Below, piece by piece: positions 49,058 through 59,169 of a stretch of 64,000 nucleotides of DNA. The DNA lies in the NCBI RefSeq assembly GCF_900604355.1, contig NZ_UWOE01000001.1, forward strand, positions 558,001 through 622,000, read 5' to 3'. The translations under genes and the position numbers were made by a program. Origin of the DNA: Luxibacter massiliensis. Lineage in GTDB: Bacteria > Bacillota > Clostridia > Lachnospirales > Lachnospiraceae. Numbering within the stretch: position 1 is the stretch's first letter; the number at the start of each line of letters is the position of its first letter. The notes under the pieces are model-generated. The model saw nothing but the letters and a program-made list of their open reading frames with translations, was not told where the DNA came from and did no database searches.

Positions 49058-51310
49058 ATGGCACAGTATGAACAATGGGAAGGTTTTAAAGGCAGGCTCT
49101 GGAAAGACGATGTAAATGTCCGGGACTTTATCCAGAATAATTATACAGTATATGACGGCAATGAAAGTTTCCTGGCAGAACCTTCTGAGGCTACAAAGAA
49201 ATTGTGGGGGAGACTAAAAGAACTCCAGAAAGAGGAGCGGGCCAAAGGCGGAGTCCTGGATATGGAGACTGAGGTTGTATCCGGCCTGACTGCGTATGGC
49301 CCCGGTTATATTGACGAAGGGATGAAGGACCTGGAAAAGGTAGTGGGACTCCAGACAGATAAACCTTTGAAAAGAGCATTCATGCCATATGGCGGAATCA
49401 ATATGGCGGAGCAGGCATGCAGGACTTACGGATATGAACCCAGCAAAGAACTGCACGATATTTTTACAAAATATCACAAGACCCATAACCAGGGAGTTTT
49501 TGATATTTATACACCTGAGATGAAGCGTGCGCGGCATAATAAGATTATTACAGGACTTCCAGATACTTACGGAAGAGGAAGGATTGTGGGAGATTACCGC
49601 CGTGTGGCACTTTATGGGGTGGACCATTTAATCGAAAAGAAGATGGAAGATTTCGATGAGACAGAACGTCATGGGATGAAAGGTACGGACTTTAGGCTCA
49701 GGGAAGAGGTGGCCGACCAGCTGAAAGCGCTCCATGGAATGAAGGAAATGGCAGCTGTTTATGGATATGATATCTCAAAACCAGCAAAAGATGCTGCAGA
49801 AGCAGTTCAATGGCTGTATTTTGGATACTTGGCGGCAATTAAAACACAGAATGGGGCTGCCATGAGTGTGGGCCGGATTTCTACTTTCCTGGATATTTAC
49901 ATCCAGAGAGATATGGATAGGGGTATCCTTACAGAGGAACAGGCACAGGAGTTGATTGACCATATTGTTATGAAGTTCAGGATGGTGAAATTTGCTAGAA
50001 TACCTTCTTACAATGAACTTTTTTCAGGCGATCCCGTTTGGGCCACATTAGAGGTAGCTGGACTGGGACAGGATGGGCGGTCTATGGTGACAAAGAATGA
50101 CTTCCGGTTCCTTCACACCCTTGAGAATATGGGGCCGTCTCCAGAACCGAACCTTACAGTTCTGTATTCCTCCCGCCTGCCAGAGACATTTAAGAAGTAT
50201 GCCTCACATATTTCTATTACCACAAGTTCCATTCAGTATGAAAATGATGATGTCATGCGCCCGGTTTGGGGAGATGATTATTCTATCTGCTGCTGTGTGT
50301 CTGCTACCCAGACAGGTAAGGAAATCCAGTTCTTTGGGGCCCGGGCCAATTTAGCAAAATGCCTGCTGTATGCAGTCAATGGCGGTGTGGACAGCAGGAC
50401 AGGAGAGCAGGTAGGGCCTGCTTATAAACCAGTTACTTCTGAATATCTGGACTTTGATGAGGTGATGGACAAATATGACAAGATGATGGATTGGCTGTCC
50501 AAATTATATGTAGATACGCTAAATATGATCCATTATATGCATGACAAGTATTACTATGAGGCTGCAGAGATGGCTCTCATCGACACAGATGTGAGAAGAA
50601 CCTTTGCAACAGGGATCGCAGGATTTTCTCATGTAGTTGACTCACTGAGCGCTATAAAATATGCTAAGGTAAAAGTAATCCGCGATGAGAGTGGGCTTGC
50701 CGTGGACTATGAGACGGAAGGGGATTTCCCCAGATATGGCAATGACGATGACCGGGCCGACGAGATTGCAGTATGGCTTTTGAAAACATTTATGGGAAAA
50801 TTAAAGAAATGCCATACTTATAGAAATTCTGAGCCTACAACATCTATCCTGACAATCACATCTAATGTAGTATATGGGAAAGCAACGGGATCGCTTCCAG
50901 ATGGAAGAAAGGCAGGGGAGCCGCTGGCGCCAGGAGCGAATCCATCCTACGGCGCAGAAAAGAATGGTTTGCTGGCATCTTTGAATTCTGTTGCGAAGCT
51001 GCCCTATGAGGAGGCATTGGACGGTATTTCTAATACCCAGACAATTAATCCAGGAGCTCTGGGACATGATGGGCAGGAGCGTATTGATAATCTCACTCAT
51101 GTGCTGGACGGCTATTTTGATCAGGGGGCCCATCATCTGAATGTGAACGTTTTTGGGAAAGAAAAGCTGATTGATGCAATGGAACACCCGGAGAAAGAGG
51201 AGTACGCAAACTTTACGATCCGTGTTTCTGGCTATGCAGTTAAGTTTATTGACCTTACCCGGGAGCAGCAGATGGATGTGATTTCCAGAACCTGCCATGC
51301 AAGTATGTAG
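49058..51310 (+). CDS. pflB: Formate C-acetyltransferase (pyruvate formate-lyase)
   Basis: A 750-residue glycyl-radical enzyme that splits pyruvate with CoA into acetyl-CoA and formate. Catalytic cysteines are in DDYSICCCVSATQTG (the adjacent Cys pair), and the C-terminal glycyl radical site is IRVSGYAVKFIDLTREQQ. The CC pair separates it from glycerol dehydratase-type relatives, which have a single active-site Cys. An AAGGAGGATGATATAAA site precedes the start. The activase gene follows 176 bp later. Confidence 0.95.
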   Translation: MAQYEQWEGFKGRLWKDDVNVRDFIQNNYTVYDGNESFLAEPSEATKKLWGRLKELQKEERAKGGVLDMETEVVSGLTAYGPGYIDEGMKDLEKVVGLQTDKPLKRAFMPYGGINMAEQACRTYGYEPSKELHDIFTKYHKTHNQGVFDIYTPEMKRARHNKIITGLPDTYGRGRIVGDYRRVALYGVDHLIEKKMEDFDETERHGMKGTDFRLREEVADQLKALHGMKEMAAVYGYDISKPAKDAAEAVQWLYFGYLAAIKTQNGAAMSVGRISTFLDIYIQRDMDRGILTEEQAQELIDHIVMKFRMVKFARIPSYNELFSGDPVWATLEVAGLGQDGRSMVTKNDFRFLHTLENMGPSPEPNLTVLYSSRLPETFKKYASHISITTSSIQYENDDVMRPVWGDDYSICCCVSATQTGKEIQFFGARANLAKCLLYAVNGGVDSRTGEQVGPAYKPVTSEYLDFDEVMDKYDKMMDWLSKLYVDTLNMIHYMHDKYYYEAAEMALIDTDVRRTFATGIAGFSHVVDSLSAIKYAKVKVIRDESGLAVDYETEGDFPRYGNDDDRADEIAVWLLKTFMGKLKKCHTYRNSEPTTSILTITSNVVYGKATGSLPDGRKAGEPLAPGANPSYGAEKNGLLASLNSVAKLPYEEALDGISNTQTINPGALGHDGQERIDNLTHVLDGYFDQGAHHLNVNVFGKEKLIDAMEHPEKEEYANFTIRVSGYAVKFIDLTREQQMDVISRTCHASM

Positions 51311-51486
51311 CCGGAATCAGGGAAAGCAGCAGAGATATAACAGCGGATAAGAGCAGTAGGGGGATCCTTTAAGTATACCTTCTCCTGGCAGATATGATCT
51401 CTTAACAGGAGTGGATGTCTGCCGGATAGCCAGGTATGGGATAAGGGTTCCCCTTTCCATGCGGTCTGTGAATTAGGAGGGAAATA

Positions 51487-52233
51487 ATGACGGAGGAAAA
51501 AGATAGGAGAGGGTATATTCATTCTCTGGAAAGCTTTGGTTCTGTAGACGGCCCCGGAGTACGGTTTTTAGTTTTTATGGGCGGCTGTGCTATGAGGTGC
51601 CAGTTCTGCCATAATCCTGATACCTGGAATATGAAGGCCGGCTCTCTATATACGGCGGAAGAGCTGCTTGCCCAGGCGAAAAAATACCGGGCCTATTGGG
51701 GGGCAAAAGGAGGCATTACTGTAAGCGGAGGCGAGCCGCTTCTGCAGATAGATTTTTTGACAGAGTTTTTTGCTTTGGCCAAGGCCGAAGGAATCCATAC
51801 AGTGTTGGACACAAGTGGAAATCCATTTACGTATGAGGAACCATTCTGGGGAAAGTTTCAGAACTTGATGAAATATACAGATTTAATACTTTTGGATATA
51901 AAGCATATTGATAACGAAAAACACCGGGAATTGACAGGGTGCCGTAATACAAATATTTTAGAGATGGCCAAATACCTGTCAGACATAAAGAAACCGGTAT
52001 GGATAAGGCATGTGCTGGTTCCGGGTTTAAGTGACAAAGACGAATATCTGGTTAGGCTTAGCCGTTTTATCCAAACATTAAATAATGTTGAGAAAGTGGA
52101 AGTACTCCCATACCATACCCTTGGGGCATATAAATGGAAAGAACTGGGGATGGAGTATCCATTGGAGGGAGTAGAGCCGCCGACAGAAGAACGCATTACC
52201 AATGCAGAAAGAATTCTGGGGGTGCGGGGTTAA
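51487..52233 (+). CDS. pflA: Pyruvate formate-lyase activating enzyme
   Basis: A 248-residue radical SAM enzyme that puts the glycyl radical on PflB. The cluster motif CAMRCQFCHNPDTW is CxxxCxxC. Also visible are the SAM-binding GGEPLL and the DVK-like LLDIKHIDNEKH. Length and motif fit single-cluster PflA. A terminator follows the stop codon. Confidence 0.95.
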   Translation: MTEEKDRRGYIHSLESFGSVDGPGVRFLVFMGGCAMRCQFCHNPDTWNMKAGSLYTAEELLAQAKKYRAYWGAKGGITVSGGEPLLQIDFLTEFFALAKAEGIHTVLDTSGNPFTYEEPFWGKFQNLMKYTDLILLDIKHIDNEKHRELTGCRNTNILEMAKYLSDIKKPVWIRHVLVPGLSDKDEYLVRLSRFIQTLNNVEKVEVLPYHTLGAYKWKELGMEYPLEGVEPPTEERITNAERILGVRG

Positions 52234-52238
52234 TAGTG

Positions 52239-52270
52239 GGGTCAGTCCCTTTTGTAAAAGGGACTGACCC
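52239..52270 (+). terminator. Terminator of the pfl genes
   Basis: A perfect 15-bp stem, GGGTCAGTCCCTTTT (52239-52253) with its complement (52256-52270), then TTTTG. Confidence 0.9.
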
Positions 52271-52369
52271 TTTTGTCATCCATTTTCAGAATATTCTGAA
52301 AAATGTATTCCGGCCATGATTCTGCATAATTTTCCCAGTCCAGCACATCCTATCTGGGAGGTGAGCAAA

Positions 52370-53827
52370 ATGGTGAGAAAATCCTTATGGGATATGACTG
52401 CTTCTGCCAGGGAAAGGGAACCTCTGGCGGGAGATATCAGTGTGAATACTGTGGTGATAGGGGCTGGAATGGCAGGAATCCTGACAGCCCATATGCTAGA
52501 GCAGGCGGGAGTGTCCTGTGTGGTACTGGAGGCAGGCAGAATCGGGGGAGGGCAGACGGGCCATACGACAGCAAAGATTACTTCCCAGCATGGCATGATT
52601 TATGACAGGCTGCTCCAAAGTGTAGGTAGTAAGATGGCAGGGCAGTATGCAGGGGCGAATCAGGAGGCCATAGAGAGATACAGAATTCTGGCTGAAAAGT
52701 ATGGTATAGACTGCCAGTGGCAGGACTGCCCGGCCTGTCTGTACACAACAGAAAATACAAGGGCGCTTTGCAGGGAGTATGAGGCGGCCAGAAGGCTTGG
52801 ACTGCCTGTAAAATATAAGGAGTCAGCCAGACTCCCCTTTCCGGTTAAGGGCGTGTTAGAGTTTAGCGGGCAGGCTTGTTTTCATCCTTTAAAATTTCTT
52901 TACAAGATTGCGGAGGATTTGCAGGTATATGAACATACAAAGGTAAAGCATGTGAAAAACAAACATGTGCTGACAGATAAAGGAACGGTCAAAGCACAGA
53001 ATATAGTATTTGCATGCCATTATCCTTTTGTAAATGTGCCGGGTTACTACTTTATGAGGATGCACCAGGAGAGAAGCTATGTCATGGCTGTAAAAAATGC
53101 CGAGGCCCTGGACGGCATGTATTATGGGATAGATAGAGATGGACTTTCCTTTCGGAATATGGGGGACTACTTGCTGCTTGGAGGCGGAGGAGGCAGGACG
53201 GGACAGCAGCCTGCAGAAAGTCCTTATGAATATTTAGGGCGTATGGCCGATTTGTACTGGCCTGGATGTGAGGAAGCCGCCTGCTGGTCTGCGCAAGACT
53301 GTATGTCCCTGGATGGAATCCCTTATATTGGACGTTTCAGCCGTATACGGCCAAATTGGTATGTGGCAACTGGATTTGGGAAATGGGGCATGACAGGATC
53401 TATGGTTTCGGCTATGATCATCAGCAGTTATATTTGTGGCAGGGAATGCACCTATGGAGATGTATTTTCTCCCCAACGGCTTAATATTTCGGCCTCAGTA
53501 GGAAATTTCTTTGAAAATATAGGATATGCAGCTGCAGGATTTTTCAGGCAGGCAATGTGGATACCACGAGACAAAATCAAGCCATTGCATCCAGGGCAAG
53601 GTGCAGTGGTTGGATATAAGGGCAGAAAGTACGGAGTGTACAAAGAGCCATCGGGAAATGTTTATATGGTGCCGGCCAGGTGCCCACATTTAGGCTGCCT
53701 GCTTAAGTGGAACAATGCAGAGAAAAGCTGGGACTGCCCTTGCCATGGCTCCCGTTTCGATTACAGGGGCAGGCGGCTGGATGAACCCTCCCAGGAGGAT
53801 ATTCCATGCAGGGTACTGAAGCGGTAA
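52370..53827 (+). CDS. FAD-dependent oxidoreductase with C-terminal Rieske domain
   Basis: A 485-residue fusion. The N-terminal DAO-type FAD domain has VVIGAGMAGILTAHML, VLEAGRIGGGQTGHTTAKI (FAD contact), and a late GFGKWGMTGSMV. The C-terminal 100 residues form a Rieske [2Fe-2S] domain with CPHLGC and CPCHGSRFD. The family (YhfW-like in Bacillus) has no settled reaction; amine or sugar-acid oxidation coupled to Rieske electron transfer is possible. Start at 52370 is fixed by GGGAGGTGAG; the longer frame has no site. Confidence 0.87.
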   Translation: MVRKSLWDMTASAREREPLAGDISVNTVVIGAGMAGILTAHMLEQAGVSCVVLEAGRIGGGQTGHTTAKITSQHGMIYDRLLQSVGSKMAGQYAGANQEAIERYRILAEKYGIDCQWQDCPACLYTTENTRALCREYEAARRLGLPVKYKESARLPFPVKGVLEFSGQACFHPLKFLYKIAEDLQVYEHTKVKHVKNKHVLTDKGTVKAQNIVFACHYPFVNVPGYYFMRMHQERSYVMAVKNAEALDGMYYGIDRDGLSFRNMGDYLLLGGGGGRTGQQPAESPYEYLGRMADLYWPGCEEAACWSAQDCMSLDGIPYIGRFSRIRPNWYVATGFGKWGMTGSMVSAMIISSYICGRECTYGDVFSPQRLNISASVGNFFENIGYAAAGFFRQAMWIPRDKIKPLHPGQGAVVGYKGRKYGVYKEPSGNVYMVPARCPHLGCLLKWNNAEKSWDCPCHGSRFDYRGRRLDEPSQEDIPCRVLKR

Positions 53828-53851
53828 ATAGTATAGAAAGAGGATAGGGAG

Positions 53852-54772
53852 ATGAATAAAGAATATTTTCATGGCATAGGAAAGCACTACCCTTATTTTG
53901 AGGGCTGGTATTTAAAGCATCAGAGTAAAGGCAGGACAATCGCATTTATTCCCGCTGTACACGCAGATGCCCGGGGAAGGTGGACTGCCTCTATTCAGGT
54001 CATTGAGGATCATGGTGCATGGAATTTTGAGTATCCTATAGAGGCGTGCAAAATAAACAGAAGCCACTTTTATGTAAATATAGGGGGAAATATATTTTCG
54101 GAAAAAGGAATTTCTGTGGATCTGTCAGGCGGAAAGCCTATATCTGGAAGCAGACATTCCCAGGGAGCCAGGATTAGGGGAAAATTGCGTTTTGGGGAAT
54201 TCCACGGAATCAATGGGGATATTATGGGATTTTTTAGATTTTTTCCCTTCCTTCAATGCAGCCATGGCATTTTAAGTATGTCCCACAGTCTGGCAGGCAG
54301 CCTGGAAATCAATGGGGAAAAAGCTGTATTTAGCGGAGGATATGGGTATGTCGAGTCAGACTGGGGAGAATCCTTTCCCCGGACATATTTATGGAGCCAG
54401 TGTGGGTTTGGGGCTGCCTGCCAAAATAGCATTATGGCGGCTGTGGCTGATGTCCCAATTCTTGGGGTTCCCCTAAAAGGGTGTATTTGTGCTATCCACT
54501 ACAGAGGCCGGGAATACAGGCTGGCAACATACCGCGGCGGACGGATCCTAGATTACGGGAAAGGCGTCATGACGGTCAGGCAAGATAAATATATGCTTAG
54601 GATCTGCAGGACAGAGGAAAAGGGGTTTGCCCTTCATGCACCTCACAGAGGGGTGATGAGCCGGATGATTAAGGAGAATCCTGCCTGCCCAGTGCGGTAC
54701 CAGCTTTGGGAAAACGGAAAAGAGATATTTGATTTTATCTCCAGCCAGGCATCCTTTGAGCAGGTAATTTAA
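53852..54772 (+). CDS. Tocopherol-cyclase-like family protein
   Basis: A 306-residue protein of the tocopherol cyclase-like family found in many Firmicutes. Signatures: YFEGWYLKHQS at the N-terminus, IAFIPAVH, GYGYVESDWGESFPRTYLWSQC in the middle. Plant relatives cyclise tocopherol precursors, but bacteria like this make no tocopherol, so the ligand is unknown, probably a lipid. It starts 24 bp after the FAD-Rieske gene and is likely cotranscribed. Confidence 0.82.
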   Translation: MNKEYFHGIGKHYPYFEGWYLKHQSKGRTIAFIPAVHADARGRWTASIQVIEDHGAWNFEYPIEACKINRSHFYVNIGGNIFSEKGISVDLSGGKPISGSRHSQGARIRGKLRFGEFHGINGDIMGFFRFFPFLQCSHGILSMSHSLAGSLEINGEKAVFSGGYGYVESDWGESFPRTYLWSQCGFGAACQNSIMAAVADVPILGVPLKGCICAIHYRGREYRLATYRGGRILDYGKGVMTVRQDKYMLRICRTEEKGFALHAPHRGVMSRMIKENPACPVRYQLWENGKEIFDFISSQASFEQVI

Positions 54773-54855
54773 TATGCTTTCAGGGTGTACACAAGGAGGC
54801 TTTACTGTTATACTGATAATGCATTTTGCAGGAATGATAAAGGAGCTATTGCGTT

Positions 54856-56409
54856 ATGAGTATTTTAAATGTGGAACATCTGTCCCATGGGTTTGGGGAC
54901 AGGGCAATTTTTGAGGACGTTTCTTTCCGTTTGCTAAAGGGTGAGCATATCGGGCTGATAGGGGCAAACGGGGAGGGGAAGTCCACATTTTTTAATATAG
55001 TGACTGGGAAAGTTAAACCTGATGAAGGGAAAATTGAATGGGCAAAAGACGTGCGGGTAGGCTATCTGGACCAGCATACGGTGCTTGAGAGGGGGATGTC
55101 TATCCGGGATGTACTGAAGTCGGCATTTGCTTATCTTTATGAATTAGAGGAGAAAATGAATGAGATCTGCGACCAGCTGGGCGCTGCCGATGAAGATTCA
55201 CTGCCATGCCTGATGGATGAGCTAGGTACGATACAAGATACATTGACCCTCCATGATTTTTATGTAATTGACGTAAAAGTGGAAGAAGTGGCACGCGCGC
55301 TGGGACTGCTGGAGCTGGGACTTGACAGGGATGTGGCAGAGTTAAGCGGAGGCCAGAGGACCCGGATATTGCTGGGGAAGCTGCTGCTGGAAAAGCCAGA
55401 CATTCTTCTGTTGGATGAACCTACCAACTATTTGGATGAGGCACATATTGCCTGGCTGAAGCGGTATCTCACAGAATATGACAATGCATTTATACTGATT
55501 TCTCATGACATTCCTTTTCTGGATGAATCAGTAAATATTATTTACCATATGGAGAACCAGAGACTGGACAGATATGTAGGGAATTATGAGGATTTCCGGC
55601 GGGTTTATGAGGTGAAAAAGGCACAGCTTGAGGCTGCTTATAAAAGGCAGCAGCAGGAAATAAGCCAGCTGAAAGACTTTGTGGCCAGAAATAAGGCTAG
55701 GGTGTCTACCAGAAATATGGCAATGTCCCGGCAGAAAAAGCTGGATAAAATGGAAGTGATAGAACTTACGGCAGAGCGGCCTAAGCCGGAATTTCATTTC
55801 CTGCCGGCACGTACCCCGGGAAAATATATTTTTGAGACAGAAGATTTGGTGGTAGGATACGAGGAACCCCTTTCACGGCCCCTTTGTATTTCATTGGAGA
55901 GAGGGCAAAAGGTGGCGTTAACCGGCGCCAACGGAATCGGAAAGACTACCTTGATCAGAAGCATCCTGGGACTTGTTAAACCACTTAAAGGATCCTGTGA
56001 ATTGGGAGAAAATCTGGAGATTGGGTATTTTGAGCAGGAAGCCGGCGGAGATAACAGAGCCACATGCATTGAGGAGATTTGGAATGAATTTCCCTCCTAT
56101 ACCCAATATGAGGTGCGTTCTGCACTGGCAAAATGTGGATTGACTACAAAACATATCGAGAGCCAAGTGAGAGTGCTCAGTGGAGGAGAGCAGGCCAAAG
56201 TGCGCCTGTGCAAACTCATGAATAGAAAAACAAATGTCCTGATGCTCGATGAGCCTACTAACCACCTGGATGTAGACGCCAAAGGGGCATTAAAAGCAGC
56301 CCTCAAGGAATACCGGGGGACTTTGCTTCTTATCTGCCACGAACCAGAGTTTTATCAGGACATTGTACAGAAGGTATGGGACTGCTCTAAATGGACTACG
56401 AAGCTGTAG
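54856..56409 (+). CDS. ABC-F family ATPase
   Basis: A 517-residue soluble protein with two ABC domains and no membrane segment. Walker A sites are GANGEGKST and GANGIGKTT. Signature motifs are LSGGQRTRI and LSGGEQAKV. Walker B sites are ILLLDEPTNYLD and VLMLDEPTNHLD. A charged helical linker (KRQQQEISQLKDFVARNKARVST) joins the domains. ABC-F proteins bind the ribosomal E site; this one resembles the YbiT/YkpA type rather than a known antibiotic-resistance factor. It is convergent with the MATE gene and overlaps it by 14 bp. Confidence 0.92.
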   Translation: MSILNVEHLSHGFGDRAIFEDVSFRLLKGEHIGLIGANGEGKSTFFNIVTGKVKPDEGKIEWAKDVRVGYLDQHTVLERGMSIRDVLKSAFAYLYELEEKMNEICDQLGAADEDSLPCLMDELGTIQDTLTLHDFYVIDVKVEEVARALGLLELGLDRDVAELSGGQRTRILLGKLLLEKPDILLLDEPTNYLDEAHIAWLKRYLTEYDNAFILISHDIPFLDESVNIIYHMENQRLDRYVGNYEDFRRVYEVKKAQLEAAYKRQQQEISQLKDFVARNKARVSTRNMAMSRQKKLDKMEVIELTAERPKPEFHFLPARTPGKYIFETEDLVVGYEEPLSRPLCISLERGQKVALTGANGIGKTTLIRSILGLVKPLKGSCELGENLEIGYFEQEAGGDNRATCIEEIWNEFPSYTQYEVRSALAKCGLTTKHIESQVRVLSGGEQAKVRLCKLMNRKTNVLMLDEPTNHLDVDAKGALKAALKEYRGTLLLICHEPEFYQDIVQKVWDCSKWTTKL

Positions 56410-57715
56410 GAAACAGGGTTAGGCGGCGGTTCATAAATATAGCCGCGAGGGCCACAATACCCTCCGTCACGGGGAGAGTCAGCCAGATGCCCTTAAGTCC
56501 CAGCAGGGCACAGAGAAGGAAGGCCGCAGGTATTACCAGGAGGAATCCCCGCAGGGCAGACAAAATAAACGCAGAGCGGGGCCTGTCAACGGAGCTTAAG
56601 AGCGCGGCAGTCATGATATTAATCCCGATAAAGAAAAATGCAAGAAAATATATATGCATGCCATCCACTGCAATCTCCTCCAGCCTCAGGTCATGTTCCT
56701 TGTTGAACAGATCCACGATGGGGACTGCGAAGAAATAAGTACATAGATAAGAGACTAAGGAAAACAGGAGGGAAGTACACAGTGCAAGGCGCCGGACAGC
56801 AAGAATGCCCCGGCTTTCTTTTTTGCCGAAGAGGCCGCTGATAATCGGTTGGATGCCTTGGGAGATCCCTGTATAGATGGAGGTCAGTACTAAGGCGATA
56901 TTGGCGATGATCCCATAGGCCGCAACGCCCAGGTTCCCTCCAATATCTAATATGAGCATATTGAATATAATCATGACCACGCCGGAAGAAACTTCAGTGA
57001 TCAGTGAAGAAACCCCCAGGGCGGAGATATCTATAAGGCGGCGCAGCCGGATGGGACTGGGATACAGGCGGAACTGGTTTCTTTTCTTTAAGAAATGGAC
57101 AGAAATAACCAGCATACTGATGGCCGGAGCCAGACCTGTGGCAAAGGCGGCCCCGAACATGCCCCACTGAAGGGGGAAAATAAAAATATAATCCAGTATA
57201 ATATTGGAAAAACTTCCAGTGAGCATGGCACACATGGAGAGGCTGGGACTGCCGTCATTGCGCACAAAGCACAGCAATAAGTTATTGCACATGAACAGGG
57301 GGGCGAAAAGTAAGATGATTCTGAGATATATAGAGGTATGGGGCAGTACAGACTCATCAGCGCCTAAGAGGGCGGACAGCTGGTCGGGCAGGAACAGTCC
57401 CCCCAGAAAGAAAAGTGCAGCAAGTACAGCCATAAAGCAAAATGCCTGAGAAAAAATGAACCTTCGAGAGTCTGTATCGTGGTTTCCTTTGGAGATGGAA
57501 TAGCGGGTAGCCCCTCCCATCCCTATCATCAGGCCAAGTCCATTGATAAAGCTGTAGACAGGGATGGCCAGATTCAGCGCTGTCAGGCCGTCTGGCCCGA
57601 TACCCCGCGCTATGAAGAAGGTGTCGGCGAGAATATAGAGGGATAGTCCTATCATCCCAAGAATATTGGCAGTTACATATTTGGCGTAGGCTGGTAAAAT
57701 CTGAGATATACCCAT
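56396..57715 (-). CDS. MATE-family efflux transporter
   Basis: A 439-residue membrane protein with about 12 hydrophobic segments in two related halves (YVTANILGMIGLSLYILADTFFIARGIG; GISQGIQPIISGLFGKKE in the second half). MATE proteins export cationic drugs or metabolites with Na+ or H+. It is in the DinF/MepA-like branch. The 3' end overlaps the ABC-F gene. Confidence 0.9.
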   Translation of the reverse strand: MGISQILPAYAKYVTANILGMIGLSLYILADTFFIARGIGPDGLTALNLAIPVYSFINGLGLMIGMGGATRYSISKGNHDTDSRRFIFSQAFCFMAVLAALFFLGGLFLPDQLSALLGADESVLPHTSIYLRIILLFAPLFMCNNLLLCFVRNDGSPSLSMCAMLTGSFSNIILDYIFIFPLQWGMFGAAFATGLAPAISMLVISVHFLKKRNQFRLYPSPIRLRRLIDISALGVSSLITEVSSGVVMIIFNMLILDIGGNLGVAAYGIIANIALVLTSIYTGISQGIQPIISGLFGKKESRGILAVRRLALCTSLLFSLVSYLCTYFFAVPIVDLFNKEHDLRLEEIAVDGMHIYFLAFFFIGINIMTAALLSSVDRPRSAFILSALRGFLLVIPAAFLLCALLGLKGIWLTLPVTEGIVALAAIFMNRRLTLFPTAS

Positions 57716-57848
57716 TGGAAAACCCTCCCTTAAGTTCCTAAATGTGGAAGTACTCTAACACAGATTAAAAAAGAAATCAATGCTTTTTTGGAAGAAAGAT
57801 TCGTTGTAAAATAATAGAATCTATAAATGTAAGAAAGAAGGAAGATAA

Positions 57849-59012
57849 ATGAATAAAAAAGAAATACTAGAAATAAAAAAACAATTTACCCCGGCTAATT
57901 GTGCCATTACAAGGATTTGCGGCTGCTATGTGGATCATGAGAAAAACAAAAGGATGGAATCAAAAGATGCTTTTCTATCCCTGCCTGAGGAAGAAGCCTT
58001 CAAGTATTTTGATATTTTTAAAAAGACTCTTTCGGGTACAGTGGGACGTAATATGCTGAGCATGGAATTTCCTCTGGATGCAGAGATGCCCGGGGGAACC
58101 CAGGAATTTTTGATGAAACTTAAGGGCAGCAGGCTGGAGGATGATGTTCTTTTAGAAGAGTTTTATGATAAGATTATAGACAGCTACATATATGAAGAAA
58201 ACTACTATATCGTCTTAATCCATGGGGTGTATGATATTCCAGGAAAGGCATCTGACGGAATGGAGATGTTTGACGCGTCGGACAATGTATATGAATATCT
58301 GCTCTGCAGTATCTGCCCGGTGAGCCTGTCAAAACCCGGACTTTGTTATAATGCGGAAGATAACCGGATCCAGGACCGGATCAGGGATTGGATTGTAGAT
58401 GCCCCGGATAAAGGATTCTTGTTCCCGGCTTTCACAGACCGGAATATGGATCTCCACGGAGTGCTCTACTATACGAAAAAGACTTCAGACTTGCAGGAGG
58501 ATATGATAGAGCAGGTGCTGGGAGCCAGTATGCCAATGTCCGCCGATAGCCAGAAGGAGACTTTCCAGATGCTCATAGAGGATACCCTGGGCGAGGATGG
58601 TGACTATGAGACGGTCAGAAATATCCATGAGACTCTCAATGAAATGATAGAAGAGCACAAGGAAGAGCCGGAGCCTCTTGCCCTGGACAAGACAGATGTG
58701 AGGAAGGTTTTTGAAAAGAGCGGAGTATCTTCCGAAAAAATGGAAGAGTTCGATAAAAATTTCGAGGAGACAGCAGGAGAGAGGGCCTCTTTGATGGCCG
58801 CTAATATTACTGAGACAAAGAAGTTAAACATTGAAACCCCCGATGTTGTAATTAAAGTCAATCCAGAACGGATGGACCTGGTAACTACCCGGGTGGTTGA
58901 TGGAAGGCAGTGCCTGGTTATCGCAGTGGACGACCATATTGAGGTAAACGGGGTGAACGTGCGTACTATGAGAAAACCTGGTAAAAATGAGGCAGGCGGG
59001 GAGGAGCTGTAA
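57849..59012 (+). CDS. DUF4317 protein
   Basis: A 387-residue protein of the DUF4317 family, common in Lachnospiraceae. The N-terminus KEILEIKKQFTPANCAITRICGCYVD is characteristic. No enzyme motif or membrane segment is seen. The last 100 residues are charged and helical. GAAGGAAGATAA precedes the start. Function unknown. Confidence 0.85.
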   Translation: MNKKEILEIKKQFTPANCAITRICGCYVDHEKNKRMESKDAFLSLPEEEAFKYFDIFKKTLSGTVGRNMLSMEFPLDAEMPGGTQEFLMKLKGSRLEDDVLLEEFYDKIIDSYIYEENYYIVLIHGVYDIPGKASDGMEMFDASDNVYEYLLCSICPVSLSKPGLCYNAEDNRIQDRIRDWIVDAPDKGFLFPAFTDRNMDLHGVLYYTKKTSDLQEDMIEQVLGASMPMSADSQKETFQMLIEDTLGEDGDYETVRNIHETLNEMIEEHKEEPEPLALDKTDVRKVFEKSGVSSEKMEEFDKNFEETAGERASLMAANITETKKLNIETPDVVIKVNPERMDLVTTRVVDGRQCLVIAVDDHIEVNGVNVRTMRKPGKNEAGGEEL

Positions 59013-59023
59013 AGCTCCTTTTT
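59002..59023 (+). terminator. Terminator overlapping the DUF4317 stop codon
   Basis: AGGAGCT-GTAA-AGCTCCT followed by TTTTTCT. The stop codon TAA lies in the loop. Confidence 0.85.
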
Positions 59024-59169
59024 CTATAGACTAAGACCCTAACTATGATTGAAATATTGTATAAAATATGGTATTGTTAAATTATGGACAAAAGGTTGCA
59101 TACAATCATCAAACCTGCCTGGCATTGGGGATGTTCCGGCAGGATTGTCCGGAAAGGATGGAAAGCAAA

